DNA of 38,798 nt, from NCBI GenBank assembly GCA_947478455.1, contig CANJWR010000020.1, forward strand, positions 1-38,798, written 5' to 3'. A model generated the notes under the pieces. It was not told where the DNA came from, did no database searches, and saw only the letters and a program-made list of their open reading frames with translations. Source of the stretch: Beijerinckiaceae bacterium. GTDB taxonomy: Bacteria; Pseudomonadota; Alphaproteobacteria; Rhizobiales; Beijerinckiaceae. Shown here one piece after another: positions 23,332 to 32,184 of the stretch (positions are counted from its first letter, which is position 1; each line of letters begins with the position of its first letter). The translations under genes and the position numbers were made by a program.

Positions 23332-23424
23332 GATTTCCATTCAGAAGCTCCCTTGGCCGCACTTCGCGGTCGAGTAAGAGGCGATCTGTTTTGACCGCCG
23401 AAAGCTTCGTGATGGAGAATGGCG

Positions 23425-24138
23425 ATGTACGGTTGGGAACCATATCTGAGCGAACGCGACAAGGAACACGACAAGCAGTGGGGCAAGAAGGAGCTGTACG
23501 GCTTCGGCAAGAAACCTGCGTTGCTCTTGATCGACATGTACTACAGCGTACTCGGCCTCAAGCGCGAGCCGATTTTCGAATCGATGAAAACCTGGCCGAG
23601 CAGCACCGGTCTGGAAGGCTGGGCGGCTGTCGACAAGGCTGCCGAACTGCTGGCCGTTGCGCGTGAAAACGGCATTCCGGTAGTTCACATCAAGGGCTTG
23701 CAGAACGGCATGAAGCCCTGGGTCCATCGCGGTCGCGAACCCTCCACGATGTCAGCCGAAATGGCCGCAAAGGGCAACGAGATCGTGGCTGAACTGGCGC
23801 CGATTCCCGGAGAGGTCGTCATCGAGAAGACTGCGCCGAGCGGATTTCAGGGCACGCCGCTGATGTTCCACCTGAATAGTCTTGGCGTCGATACCCTGAT
23901 CTGCTGTGGCGAAACTACGAGCGGCTGCGTCCGCGCCACGGTTGTGGATGGAGCGACTTCGCGCTTCACCATGGGCGTCGTCAAGGAATGCGTGTTCGAC
24001 CGCACCGAGGCCTCGCATTTCATGAACCTCTACGACATGCATCAAAAATATGCCGATGTCGTCGATCTTGAAATGGCGAAGAACTATCTGCGCGGCAATT
24101 CGATCGAGCGCAGCGCACCGGTTGCAAACGCGGCCTGA
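23425..24138 (+). CDS. Isochorismatase-family cysteine amidohydrolase
   Basis: A 237-residue cytoplasmic hydrolase. The family triad is visible: Asp37 in LLLIDMY, Lys135 in VIEKTAPSGF and nucleophile Cys168 in TTSGCVRATVVDG. The TTSGCVR context is that of N-carbamoylsarcosine amidase and maleamate amidase (NicF), so cleavage of an amide or carbamoyl group releasing ammonia is the best guess. The N-terminal 30 residues are highly charged and precede the fold. The ATG at 23425 is preceded six bases upstream by GGAGA; an ATG two codons earlier overlaps that site. It is the first gene behind a sigma-54 promoter and leads into a complete peptide-type ABC operon, which suggests that the transported solute or its product is the substrate. 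Confidence 0.9.
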   Translation: MYGWEPYLSERDKEHDKQWGKKELYGFGKKPALLLIDMYYSVLGLKREPIFESMKTWPSSTGLEGWAAVDKAAELLAVARENGIPVVHIKGLQNGMKPWVHRGREPSTMSAEMAAKGNEIVAELAPIPGEVVIEKTAPSGFQGTPLMFHLNSLGVDTLICCGETTSGCVRATVVDGATSRFTMGVVKECVFDRTEASHFMNLYDMHQKYADVVDLEMAKNYLRGNSIERSAPVANAA

Positions 24139-24190
24139 AGCAAAGGCTTTCGAAATGCAGCGGCGGAGCATCCGCCCGCCGCCTGCTTCA
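24136..24190 (+). repeat. Compound stem-loop between amidohydrolase and binding-protein genes
   Basis: TGAAGCA (24136-24142, including the stop codon) pairs perfectly with TGCTTCA (24184-24190). Inside is a second hairpin, GGCGG (24162-24166) with CCGCC (24172-24176). Such folds at the boundary of a binding-protein gene often adjust relative mRNA levels. No T run follows, so transcription should read through. Confidence 0.5.
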
Positions 24191-24236
24191 ACCCATGAAC
24201 GCTTTATCCGCAAATCCGTATGAAATGAGGCGAACT

Positions 24237-25772
24237 ATGACAATGTCATCGCTTGGAAGGCTTTGGGTTCTTGCTGCTGGCGTATCCCTCGCCACGGGAC
24301 TAGCAATTCCGCATGCAGCGCTGGCTCAAGACAAAACCCTTCGCGTTCGCTTCTACGACGATCCTGCAGGTTTTGATCCCGCCAGTATTTTCAGAATCGA
24401 GAATGAAAATATCGCCTTCAATATTTTCAGCGGACTGACGACCTATGACAGCACGACCGGTAAGGTTGTTCCTGATCTGGCGGAATCGTGGTCGACGCCC
24501 GACAATATCACCTGGACGTTCAAGCTCCGCCACGGGGTGAAATGGCAAAAAGGGTATGGAGAATTTACTTCGGCTGACGTGCTTTACAGTTTCAGCAGGA
24601 CGCGGGATCCAGCTACGGCGTCTCCTTATGCGACTGACCTCGCCGGCATCGTCAAGATTGAAACGCCCGACGACTATACTGTGGTCATTCAGCTCAACGC
24701 GCCCGACGGCAATTTCGTGCACACGGTCGCCAACTATCATCAGGGCCAAATTCTCAGCAAAAAAGCCGTTGAGGCCGCAGGCAAACAGGTACGCTGGCAG
24801 CCTGTCGGAACAGGTCCCTACTATCTTGACTCTGTCGACGTCAATTCGCGGATCGTGTTGAAGCGCCACAAGGAATATTACAAGGGACCGGCCCCGATCG
24901 ATACGATTGTCTTCCAGATCATCAAGGATGAAGCCACCTCGACAATCGCTTTGCGCAAGGGTGAAATTGATCTCGCTATGCGCGCCAACAAGGAAGAAAA
25001 TCTCCAGACGCTGGCGCGGGAAGGATTCAAACTGAACAAGGTGGATAATTACGCAGTTGCATTACGGGTCCACAATCTGTCTAACAAGGCGCTTTCTGAC
25101 ATCAGAGTTCGTCAGGCGCTTGCTCATGCGATTGACTATGAAGCAATCAGCAAGGCGACGTCGCCGTCGCTTCAGGCCGCCGCGCATTCGATGTTGATGC
25201 CGTGGATGGATGTCTACACGCCCAAGGTTCCGCGTTATGAATTCGATCAGGCGAAGGCGAAAAAACTGTTGGCTGAAGCCGGCTACGCAAAAGGGTTGAC
25301 GATCAAGAATCTGAGCACTTCCGCGCAGGGAGTAACGGAATTTCAGCAGTTCGAGATCGACTATCTCAGTCAGATTGGCGTCAAGATGGAGATGGAGCTG
25401 GTTGATACTCCGACCTTCAATCAGAGACGCAACAACGGCGACTTCGATATCACCACCCGCTTGTTGCCAGCGGTCAATCCCGACATGATCCTGTTCAGCT
25501 TCCTCGATCCGGACAATATTGCACCCAAAGGGCTGAATGGCGCGCGTTACAACAATTCAAAATTGATGGCGCTTCTTAAAGGCGCAAAGGCCGAGGTTGA
25601 TCCTTCAAAACGTCTTAGAATGTATGAGGAAGTTCAACAAATCGCCATGACTGATCTTCCGTATTTTCCGCTGTACACGAACAACGTCGTTTGGCCCGGC
25701 AAGCCAGGCGTAACAGGCGTGAAGATCAACTATCTCGCTCAGGTTAACTTCTATGAAGTCGATATGAAATAG
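24237..25772 (+). CDS. ABC transporter substrate-binding protein, dipeptide/oligopeptide family (system 1)
   Basis: A 511-residue periplasmic SBP_bac_5 protein with a signal peptide ending near ALAQ (1-30). Recognisable segments are VPDLAESWSTPDNITWTFKL, VKWQKGYGEFTSADVLYSF and VGTGPYYLDSV, followed by IRVRQALAHAIDYEAI. It captures the solute for the permease pair encoded 13 bases downstream. It has the same length as the orphan binding protein at 14541 but they are not near-identical. The ATG at 24237 has GAGG six bases upstream. Peptides are the family's usual ligand, but glutathione, nickel complexes, sugars and opine-like compounds are also known. Confidence 0.93.
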   Translation: MTMSSLGRLWVLAAGVSLATGLAIPHAALAQDKTLRVRFYDDPAGFDPASIFRIENENIAFNIFSGLTTYDSTTGKVVPDLAESWSTPDNITWTFKLRHGVKWQKGYGEFTSADVLYSFSRTRDPATASPYATDLAGIVKIETPDDYTVVIQLNAPDGNFVHTVANYHQGQILSKKAVEAAGKQVRWQPVGTGPYYLDSVDVNSRIVLKRHKEYYKGPAPIDTIVFQIIKDEATSTIALRKGEIDLAMRANKEENLQTLAREGFKLNKVDNYAVALRVHNLSNKALSDIRVRQALAHAIDYEAISKATSPSLQAAAHSMLMPWMDVYTPKVPRYEFDQAKAKKLLAEAGYAKGLTIKNLSTSAQGVTEFQQFEIDYLSQIGVKMEMELVDTPTFNQRRNNGDFDITTRLLPAVNPDMILFSFLDPDNIAPKGLNGARYNNSKLMALLKGAKAEVDPSKRLRMYEEVQQIAMTDLPYFPLYTNNVVWPGKPGVTGVKINYLAQVNFYEVDMK

Positions 25773-25785
25773 CGGGAGTCGCCAG

Positions 25786-26733
25786 ATGTTGGCTTACAGT
25801 CTTAAGAGATTGCTGCAACTTGTTGTCAGCACATTCGGGGTTGTGACGCTCGTTTTCTTTACATTGCGCCTGATCCCGGGAGATGCTGCCGCTGCTCTGG
25901 CTGGAGATACGATTACCGGGGAGGCGCTGGAGCGTCTCCGCGAACAGATGGGTCTCAACAAGCCGATCCTTGCGCAATACCTCACCTATCTCTGGGATCT
26001 CGTGACACTGAGGTTTGGTGAGACGATCACAACCGGCCTGCCGATCTCGGGGCTTCTCTCGCAAGCCTTTCCGATCACCCTCAGTATAGCATTGGCGACG
26101 ATCACGCTTTCCTTGATCATTGCTGTGCCGCTGGGCGCAATGGCGGCCTTCATGGCGCATAAGGGTCGCAAGACGCTCGATAATCTTATTACAACGGCCG
26201 CCATGTTGGCAGATCTGATGCCGTCTTTCTGGACAGGTCTCGTATTTCTCCTCTTCTTTTCCTTGATGCTGGGGCTCTTTCCAGCGAGCGGGATGGTGAG
26301 TTTCGATGATCCCGTAACATTCCTGAAGCGTATCGCGCTTCCGGTGATGGTGCTGTCGGTGACGCAGATCGCCACGATGGCGCGCATCACCAGAACGGCG
26401 GTGCTGGAAGTATTGAGCGAGGATTATATCAGAACGGCGCGCTCTCTTGGATGGTCGGAAGTGCGGGTTCTGTTCCGTCATGCACTTAAAAATGCTGCGC
26501 TACCAATCGTTACCATTGTCGGATTGAGCTTTGGCAGTCTGTTGAACGGAACTGTGATTGTAGAATTCATATTCACAATCCCCGGCCTCGGTAGCCTGCT
26601 GGTGAACGGAATCAACAGCCGCGACTACCAGCTCGTTCAAACGCTCATTGTTTTCTACGCACTATTCTTCGTCTCGGTGAATCTGGTCACTGATTTGATC
26701 TACAAGCAAATCGATCCACGCGTGCAGCTTTGA
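25786..26733 (+). CDS. ABC transporter permease, DppB type (system 1)
   Basis: A 315-residue inner-membrane permease with six hydrophobic segments. The ATPase-contact (EAA) loop reads DYIRTARSLGWSEVRVLFRHA (about 211-231), followed by the C-terminal GLGSLLVNGINSRDYQLVQ pattern common to DppB proteins. It pairs with the DppC-type permease encoded 33 bases downstream. The start codon is the ATG preceded by GCGGGAG. Confidence 0.94.
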   Translation: MLAYSLKRLLQLVVSTFGVVTLVFFTLRLIPGDAAAALAGDTITGEALERLREQMGLNKPILAQYLTYLWDLVTLRFGETITTGLPISGLLSQAFPITLSIALATITLSLIIAVPLGAMAAFMAHKGRKTLDNLITTAAMLADLMPSFWTGLVFLLFFSLMLGLFPASGMVSFDDPVTFLKRIALPVMVLSVTQIATMARITRTAVLEVLSEDYIRTARSLGWSEVRVLFRHALKNAALPIVTIVGLSFGSLLNGTVIVEFIFTIPGLGSLLVNGINSRDYQLVQTLIVFYALFFVSVNLVTDLIYKQIDPRVQL

Positions 26734-26766
26734 ATTCATGCGGCCGATGATTTGACGAGGTTGACA

Positions 26767-27654
26767 ATGTCCAAGACCCTTCTGGCTACCATCAAGACTC
26801 CGGGCTTTCACTTTCCGACGATCTCTTTGCCTGGAAAGAGTCTTCTCAACATCAACAAGAAGATGCGTATCGCGCTTCTTATTCTGGTTCCGATCTTGTT
26901 GTTGACGGCATTCTCGTCGTGGCTTCCGCTCCCCGGACCGTTGCAGACCAATCTTCGAGCGATCATGCAATGGCCGTCGCTTGCGCATCCATTTGGAACC
27001 GATCGAATGGGCCGTGATGTCCTCAGCAGAACGTTGTCCGGGGTTCAGGTTTCTCTGCTCGTGGGCTTTAGCGTTGCGCTGATTTCGACCTGTTTCGGAA
27101 TAGTACTCGGTACGGTAGCCGGATTTTTCGGCAAGTTTATCGATCGGGCCATCATGAGCGTGGTTGATATCTTTTTGGCCTTTCCATCATTGCTACTGGC
27201 GATCGGACTCGTCTCGGTCGTCGGAACCGGTTTGTGGCCGGTGATCGTGGCCATTACGCTCGCGGATGTGCCGCGCTTTATTCGTTTGCAGCGGTCTCTC
27301 GTCCTGAGCCTTCGGTCGAGAGCCTATATAGATGCTGCCCGCACAGTGAAGGCTTCTCAATGGTGGATCATGCGGCGGCATATCGTTCCCAACACGATCG
27401 CACCTTTGCTGGTTACAGCCAGCATCGCTGCCGCGCATGCCATTCTTGTCGAGGCGAGTCTCAGCTTTCTAGGCCTTGGGATCATGCCTCCGGCTCCGTC
27501 TTTGGGAAATATCATTCGCGATGGGCAGACTTATCTGGAACAGGCCTGGTGGATTTCCACCATGCCAGGACTGGTGATCCTCTTGATTGCTCTCAGCCTG
27601 CACTTCCTGTCGGACGGCATCCGCGAGGCGCTCGATCCACGCGCCCGAAAATAG
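26767..27654 (+). CDS. ABC transporter permease, DppC type (system 1)
   Basis: A 295-residue inner-membrane permease. A 40-residue cytoplasmic N-terminal stretch precedes the first membrane segment (IALLILVPILLLTAF). The HPFGTDRMGRDVLSRTLSG segment marks the DppC family, and the ATPase-contact loop contains AYIDAARTVKASQWWIMRRH. It forms the channel with the preceding DppB-type gene. The ATG is six bases after GAGG; a TTG five codons earlier is in frame but lacks a better site. Confidence 0.93.
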   Translation: MSKTLLATIKTPGFHFPTISLPGKSLLNINKKMRIALLILVPILLLTAFSSWLPLPGPLQTNLRAIMQWPSLAHPFGTDRMGRDVLSRTLSGVQVSLLVGFSVALISTCFGIVLGTVAGFFGKFIDRAIMSVVDIFLAFPSLLLAIGLVSVVGTGLWPVIVAITLADVPRFIRLQRSLVLSLRSRAYIDAARTVKASQWWIMRRHIVPNTIAPLLVTASIAAAHAILVEASLSFLGLGIMPPAPSLGNIIRDGQTYLEQAWWISTMPGLVILLIALSLHFLSDGIREALDPRARK

Positions 27655-27691
27655 TCCCGCGCCCCAGAATGTTTATCCGGAGACTGTAGTC

Positions 27692-29695
27692 ATGACTTTC
27701 ATGCCAGTAGATACCGAAACGGTCCTTCGGGTTCAGGATCTGCATACTCACTTCTTCACTGATACTGGCATAGTCAAGGCGGTTAACGGGGTCTCGTTCG
27801 ATCTTCTGCGCGGGGAGCGCGTTGCAATCGTCGGAGAAAGCGGCTCCGGGAAAAGCGCGATGGCGATGTCTCTGATCCGGCTGCTTGCCTTTCCGGGTAA
27901 AATTGTTAGCGGAAGGATTGATGTGGCGGGAAACGAAGTAGCATCGCTACCGGAATCTGAACTCAACAAGATACGCGGGAGTCTTGTAGGGACGGTTTTT
28001 CAGGACCCTATGTCGTCTCTTGATCCGGTAATGCGCGTCAGTGATCAGATGATCCCGCCGGTCATGCGGCATCTCGAGGTGAGCCACAAAGAGGGAGAAG
28101 CGATCGCCGAACGCTGGCTTGGCAGGGTCGGCATACCAGACGCCAAACTCACCATTCGGGCCTATCCGTTCGAGATGAGCGGCGGCATGCGTCAACGCGT
28201 CATGATTGCTATGGCCTTGTCCTGCAATCCACGCCTGATCATCGCTGACGAACCGACGACGGCGCTTGATGTGACCATTCAGGCGCAGATTGTTGAATTG
28301 CTGAAGGATCTGACGGCTGAGACTGGCGCGTCCATGTTGTTTGTCACTCATGACCTTGGTCTGGTGGCACGTTTTGCCCACAAGGTGGGCGTCATGTACG
28401 CTGGCAAACTGGTTGAACTTGGGCCTGCGGCAGATGTGTTTGCGCAGCCGCGTCATCCTTATACGCAAGGCTTGCTTCGTTCCATTCCAGACGCTGCCGA
28501 CGGCACACGGAAGCGGCTGTTTCAGATTCCGGGCTTTCCACCTGATATGCGCCTTCCGATTGTCGGCTGCGCTTTCGCCGATCGTTGCGCCGCTGTGCGC
28601 GATATTTGCCGGACCGAAGCGCCGGAATCGACCTATCGCGGCGTCAATCATTTTGCGTCGTGCTGGGCGCCGACAGGACTGGATCAATCTGTCGTTGAGC
28701 GACAGGTGAAGATGCCGGAGCGTATTGTTGAAGCTGAATTGTCTCCTGATCCGGTGCGGGCGGATGCGCTGCGTTCGGACGTTCTGGAGATGAACAATAT
28801 TCACAAGCATTTTGTTCGTCGCTCCATATTGCCGTGGACGGAAGCAAAGACAGTGCATGCGGTCAATGGCGTCAGCTTGCGCGTCAAGCGAGGCGAAACG
28901 CTCGGAATTGTGGGAGAAAGCGGTTGCGGCAAGAGCACGGTGGCCAGATTGCTTCTGGGGCTTGAAGAACCGACTGCCGGCGAGATCTTTATCAATGGCT
29001 CGGCCCAGATGGTGTTTCAGGATCCGTATTCATCTTTCAATCCCAAGATGAAGATATTCGACATTATCGAAGAACCGCTTGTGGTGAATGGTCAAAGCAG
29101 TCGGACTGAACGCGCAGATAAGGTGTGCTCTTTGGTGAGCCAGGTCGGTCTGGATCAAAGCTTTCTGGGGCGTTACCCCAACCAGCTGAGCGGCGGACAG
29201 CGTCAGCGTGTGGCGATCGCGCGCGCGCTGGCCCTTGATCCTTCAGTTGTCGTGGCGGATGAGCCGACGTCAGCGCTCGATGTTTCAGTACGGGCGCAGA
29301 TTGTGAACCTTCTCTGCGATCTGAAGGATGAACTCGGCATCAGCTTCGTGTTTATTTCCCATGATCTGTTGACAGTTCGTTACATTTCGGACCGCATCGC
29401 CGTCATGTATCTTGGCGAAGTCGTCGAATATGGGCCTGCAGCACAGATATTCGACGATCCGCTCCATCCCTATACGAGGGCGCTATTACTTGCGATTCCG
29501 ACGCCCGATCCTGTGCGCGAGGCGGCGCGAAAGATTGAACTTGTCACCGGCGAATTGCCAAGTCCGTTCGTTTTGCAAAAGGGTTGCGCCTTTGCTTCCC
29601 GTTGCCCGAAGGTCGCGGACAGGTGCCGTACCGAAAAGCCGGTCTTGCGCAATTTTTCGCGACAGCGTGAGACGGCCTGCCACTATGCCGCGTAA
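27692..29695 (+). CDS. Fused double ATP-binding protein of a peptide-type ABC transporter (DppD-DppF fusion, system 1)
   Basis: A 667-residue protein with two complete nucleotide-binding domains in tandem, as in glutathione importer GsiA. Domain 1 has Walker A GESGSGKS (48-55), signature MSGGMRQRV and Walker B LIIADEP. Domain 2 has Walker A GESGCGKS (408-415), signature LSGGQRQRV and Walker B VVVADEP. Each domain ends in the Cys-rich oligopeptide-ATPase tail (CAFADRC...ICR and CAFASRC...DRCR), which may bind an iron-sulfur cluster in some relatives. It energises uptake through the two permeases encoded upstream, 37 bases away. It converges on the alpha/beta hydrolase gene with seven bases between stops. 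Confidence 0.93.
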   Translation: MTFMPVDTETVLRVQDLHTHFFTDTGIVKAVNGVSFDLLRGERVAIVGESGSGKSAMAMSLIRLLAFPGKIVSGRIDVAGNEVASLPESELNKIRGSLVGTVFQDPMSSLDPVMRVSDQMIPPVMRHLEVSHKEGEAIAERWLGRVGIPDAKLTIRAYPFEMSGGMRQRVMIAMALSCNPRLIIADEPTTALDVTIQAQIVELLKDLTAETGASMLFVTHDLGLVARFAHKVGVMYAGKLVELGPAADVFAQPRHPYTQGLLRSIPDAADGTRKRLFQIPGFPPDMRLPIVGCAFADRCAAVRDICRTEAPESTYRGVNHFASCWAPTGLDQSVVERQVKMPERIVEAELSPDPVRADALRSDVLEMNNIHKHFVRRSILPWTEAKTVHAVNGVSLRVKRGETLGIVGESGCGKSTVARLLLGLEEPTAGEIFINGSAQMVFQDPYSSFNPKMKIFDIIEEPLVVNGQSSRTERADKVCSLVSQVGLDQSFLGRYPNQLSGGQRQRVAIARALALDPSVVVADEPTSALDVSVRAQIVNLLCDLKDELGISFVFISHDLLTVRYISDRIAVMYLGEVVEYGPAAQIFDDPLHPYTRALLLAIPTPDPVREAARKIELVTGELPSPFVLQKGCAFASRCPKVADRCRTEKPVLRNFSRQRETACHYAA

Positions 29696-29702
29696 GCCAT
29701 CG

Positions 29703-30557
29703 TCAGGGTGCTGCTGGCCTCAGTCCTGAACGTGCGAGGAAGTCGATGAATATATGGAGCTGCTCGGCTTCCATTTTGTACCATTCTGCAATGGGCAGAA
29801 CGTCCAGATCGGTTTCGTCGCTCATTAATTCGTAAAGCTCTGCTTGCGGCAGTAGGCGCTGAACCTCAAGTGCATTTTCGCGTTTGTGGGATTTATCGTT
29901 ACCCGGGATGATGCAGACCGGAGTGGTAATTCTGGCCAGTTCTTCGGGGTTTGCGCCGATGATCGGCTGATCGGCGCCGCGCAGGAATTTGTCGCGCCAG
30001 TTGTTCATAGCGGCGATGAAGCGCTGCGGTGCAATAGCCATCACCTGTTCGCGCTCGAACGGCCTCCGTTTGAAGCGCTCAACGAAAAACTCGTTTTCGC
30101 AAACGGCGGCCATTCCGCCGTTGCGGGCTGCGGTGATGAAGTCACCATAATATTTCTCGGCCAGACGCTTCGTGGCCGCGAGCCCGCCTGTCAGACGCCA
30201 GAGGATCAGGGCGCTGACGGACTGGGGGTGGCGGATTGCGAAAAGCACTGACAGACGACAACCGGAGGAATTACCGCCGACAATGGTGGGCAGGGCTCCA
30301 AGCTGACGTAACAGTTCGTGAAGATCGTCGGCCCAGATTTCATATTCTGAATCCTCGCCTTCGAGCACCAGATCGGAATCGCCGCAGTTTCGGCGGTCGT
30401 GCAACACAACGCGATAGCCGGCATCGGCCATTTTTTCAGCGAAGGCCCGCACGCCTTTCATGGCGGCGCGTCCGCCCGGCGATAGCGCCATCCAGGGGCC
30501 CTGTGCGCCGAGAATTTCGTAATTGATCTTTGCGCCACGCACGACTGCTACAGGCAT
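29703..30557 (-). CDS. Alpha/beta hydrolase
   Basis: A 284-residue cytoplasmic alpha/beta hydrolase. The oxyanion region is LSPGGRA (25-31), the HDRRNCGDSD loop is typical, and the nucleophile elbow is G95-N-S97-S-G99. The acid residue probably lies in PGNDKSH. The usual late catalytic His (in a GH-x4-E-like stretch) is not obvious: the corresponding position reads MSDETDLDVLP. The next His is in the final helix (LHIFIDFL). It may be inactive or use a different His. It starts one base after the NMT1-like gene ends, so the two are translationally linked. Maleamate-type deformylases and carboxylic ester hydrolases belong to the same fold. Confidence 0.85.
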   Translation of the reverse strand: MPVAVVRGAKINYEILGAQGPWMALSPGGRAAMKGVRAFAEKMADAGYRVVLHDRRNCGDSDLVLEGEDSEYEIWADDLHELLRQLGALPTIVGGNSSGCRLSVLFAIRHPQSVSALILWRLTGGLAATKRLAEKYYGDFITAARNGGMAAVCENEFFVERFKRRPFEREQVMAIAPQRFIAAMNNWRDKFLRGADQPIIGANPEELARITTPVCIIPGNDKSHKRENALEVQRLLPQAELYELMSDETDLDVLPIAEWYKMEAEQLHIFIDFLARSGLRPAAP

Positions 30558-30558
30558 A

Positions 30559-31503
30559 TCAGTGTTCTCCCTGGGCCAGAAGCCCCGTAATCTTCGTGGC
30601 GTCGCGCGCCATCGACATATCCGCGATACGCTCCGCCGGCATCGGCGAGGCGATTTCGCCCAGCGAAGCCAGCAATTCCTGCATATAGGTCAGGCGTTCG
30701 TCGGTGATCAGAATATCCGAACCGTAAGGCTTGTGCTCCAGCATGAATCTGCAAACGGCCTCTGATTCACATGTGTCGTTTCCCGGAACCGCAAGTGCGC
30801 GCGCCTTAGAATAGGAATCCATTGAACCCGGAGTTTGCAGGAACCTAAACAGACGTGCGAAGGCAGCAAGTGTTCGGACAATTGTTTCACGGCCGTCGGC
30901 AATGGCGCGATCAGACGCATACATGATCTGATTTGTGTAGTCGGGCAGTTCCGACCACATATGTCCGTCCGACAGGGAATGCACGCCCAGTTCGACCTGA
31001 TCGTAAAATGAAGCGACGGACGAGGGCCCTGCATCCACCTCGCCTTTGGAGACAGCCTGAAAGACCTGCGCGTTGCTGCCAATCTCGACGAAAGTTACGT
31101 CCTTTTCGCTCAGGCCATGCTTGCGTAGCAATGCAATTGTGGTCGCGTGCAGAAGGTAGCCTTTGGGGCCGATACCGATGGTGCGGCCTGCGAGATCGCG
31201 CACGGCGCGGATGTGTGGCGCTTTGCTGAACATAGCAAGGGCGGGCTTCTTCATGGCGCTGCCGATCAACCTGATCTGCACACCTTTTTCAATGTCTGGA
31301 AGCGGATTGAGCCCCGACAGAACGCAGAGATCGGCTTCTCCGTTCACAAGCGCTTCGAGATTTTTGATTGGCCCGTGCACTTTGACAAATTCAGCGTCGA
31401 GACCAGCTTGATCGAGATAGCCCAGATTCCGGATCAATTGTTCGAGCGTGTCGTTTTCTGCTCCGTAGTTGCTGACGATGCGCGTCTTGAGGCGGAAGCT
31501 CAC
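30559..31503 (-). CDS. NMT1/SsuA-like solute-binding-fold protein without a signal peptide
   Basis: A 314-residue protein of the nitrate/taurine/thiamine-precursor binding-protein fold (NMT1/SsuA superfamily). Typical features are LGYLDQAGLDAEFV near the N terminus, LVNGEADLCV, and DLAGRTIGIGPKGYLLHATTIALLRKHG (written here in part as the key RTIGIGPKG and HATTIALLRKHG). The sequence begins MSFRLKTRIVSN with no hydrophobic signal, so export is doubtful. No matching permease or ATPase is nearby. It could be a cytoplasmic ligand sensor or an enzyme like the thiamine-pyrimidine synthase branch of this fold. It sits between a cupin gene (68 bases upstream) and the alpha/beta hydrolase gene. Confidence 0.78.
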   Translation of the reverse strand: MSFRLKTRIVSNYGAENDTLEQLIRNLGYLDQAGLDAEFVKVHGPIKNLEALVNGEADLCVLSGLNPLPDIEKGVQIRLIGSAMKKPALAMFSKAPHIRAVRDLAGRTIGIGPKGYLLHATTIALLRKHGLSEKDVTFVEIGSNAQVFQAVSKGEVDAGPSSVASFYDQVELGVHSLSDGHMWSELPDYTNQIMYASDRAIADGRETIVRTLAAFARLFRFLQTPGSMDSYSKARALAVPGNDTCESEAVCRFMLEHKPYGSDILITDERLTYMQELLASLGEIASPMPAERIADMSMARDATKITGLLAQGEH

Positions 31504-31571
31504 GGCTGTAGCACAATCTTTTCGGAAATGGTCGTCGTGGCGAAAGGTGAGGCTGGGTGCCTGTGCATCGT

Positions 31572-32033
31572 TCAGCCTTCTGCGGCAAGCACGGGTGCGG
31601 CGGCGGCCAGAACGAAAGCTATGGTGCAGGGCTCTGTGCCGCGGTTGATCCAGTTATGGATCGTGCCTCGCTGAACCAATATGTCGCCTGCTTTGAGATG
31701 GACTTCCTTGCCATCGTCCAGCTCCATATCGATTTCGCCCTTGATGATGATGGCGTAGTCGAGGCTGTTGGTCCTGTGGCGACGACCCGCGACGCCGGGG
31801 CCATACTCCACCACACGCAGGATCGTGCTGTTTGGCGTGCCGTTGACGACCGGTTTCAGTCGGGCGTCGCCGGGTTCACTGTTGTTGATTGGATGGCTGT
31901 CGGTCGCCCAGACCACACAGGAGCTATGGTTGGGGCGCAGAGACCGCGCATAGTCGACGACTTCGTCGATCGCCACGACTGCTTTTCCCCCCGCGTCGTG
32001 ACCCGTTACGACGCGTCTGACCTGCACAACCAT
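31572..32033 (-). CDS. Cupin-domain protein
   Basis: A 153-residue single-domain cupin. The first motif reads GRRHRTNSLDYAIIIKGEID and the second GDILVQRGTIHNW. This gives His residues at both metal-binding positions but only one clear His in the first motif (HRT rather than HxH). Members of this group accompany many catabolic operons, and their enzymatic role is mostly unassigned. Metal-dependent isomerase, dioxygenase and ligand-binding roles are all possible. It is the first gene of a minus-strand unit with the NMT1-like and alpha/beta hydrolase genes and is divergent from the RpiR-type regulator, its probable controller. Confidence 0.88.
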   Translation of the reverse strand: MVVQVRRVVTGHDAGGKAVVAIDEVVDYARSLRPNHSSCVVWATDSHPINNSEPGDARLKPVVNGTPNSTILRVVEYGPGVAGRRHRTNSLDYAIIIKGEIDMELDDGKEVHLKAGDILVQRGTIHNWINRGTEPCTIAFVLAAAAPVLAAEG

Positions 32034-32092
32034 TTTTGCCTCTCGATGATCACTTGGCGTAATTTTGCATCTGCAGAAGCTGCGCTGCTATT

Positions 32093-32120
32093 GGAATTGG
32101 ACAATTGCATATCGAATTCC
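32093..32120. promoter_or_regulatory. Candidate operator between cupin and RpiR-type regulator genes
   Basis: GGAATT (32093-32098) and AATTCC (32115-32120) are perfect inverted halves separated by 16 bases, and ATTG-GA-CAAT lies between and overlapping them (32096-32105). The site sits midway in the 151-base divergent region, where an autoregulating RpiR protein would be expected to bind. Confidence 0.4.
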
Positions 32121-32184
32121 TGCGCTTGCGCTTTAGGCTTTTCAGGCGGTAAGTCTTTGAAACAAGATTTTCAGAGCCTCCGCC

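Larger units (their letters stand above)
23033..23424. other. 392-base divergent intergenic region
   Basis: The longest gene-free stretch in the window, between the Ntn-hydrolase gene (minus) and the amidohydrolase gene (plus). Toward the plus side it holds the sigma-54 promoter at 23315-23331 and a possible upstream inverted repeat at 23200-23244. Toward the minus side TTGACG (23090-23085) with an 18-base spacer and TAAATC (23066-23061) is a weak candidate promoter for the Ntn-hydrolase gene. No open frame in it looks coding. Confidence 0.6.

Noticed and set aside
6355-30557. Nicotinate degradation (nic) pathway, suggested by the IorAB-type hydroxylase, the maleamate-amidase-like enzyme and the alpha/beta hydrolase
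   Set aside because: The ring-opening dioxygenase (NicX), the 6-hydroxynicotinate monooxygenase (NicC) and the maleate isomerase (NicE) are missing, and the genes are 15-25 kb apart. The resemblance is at family level only.
32054-32070. Sigma-54-like sequence TTGGCGTAATTTTGCAT before the RpiR-type gene
   Set aside because: Only nine bases lie between GG and GC. Sigma-54 promoters are strict about ten.
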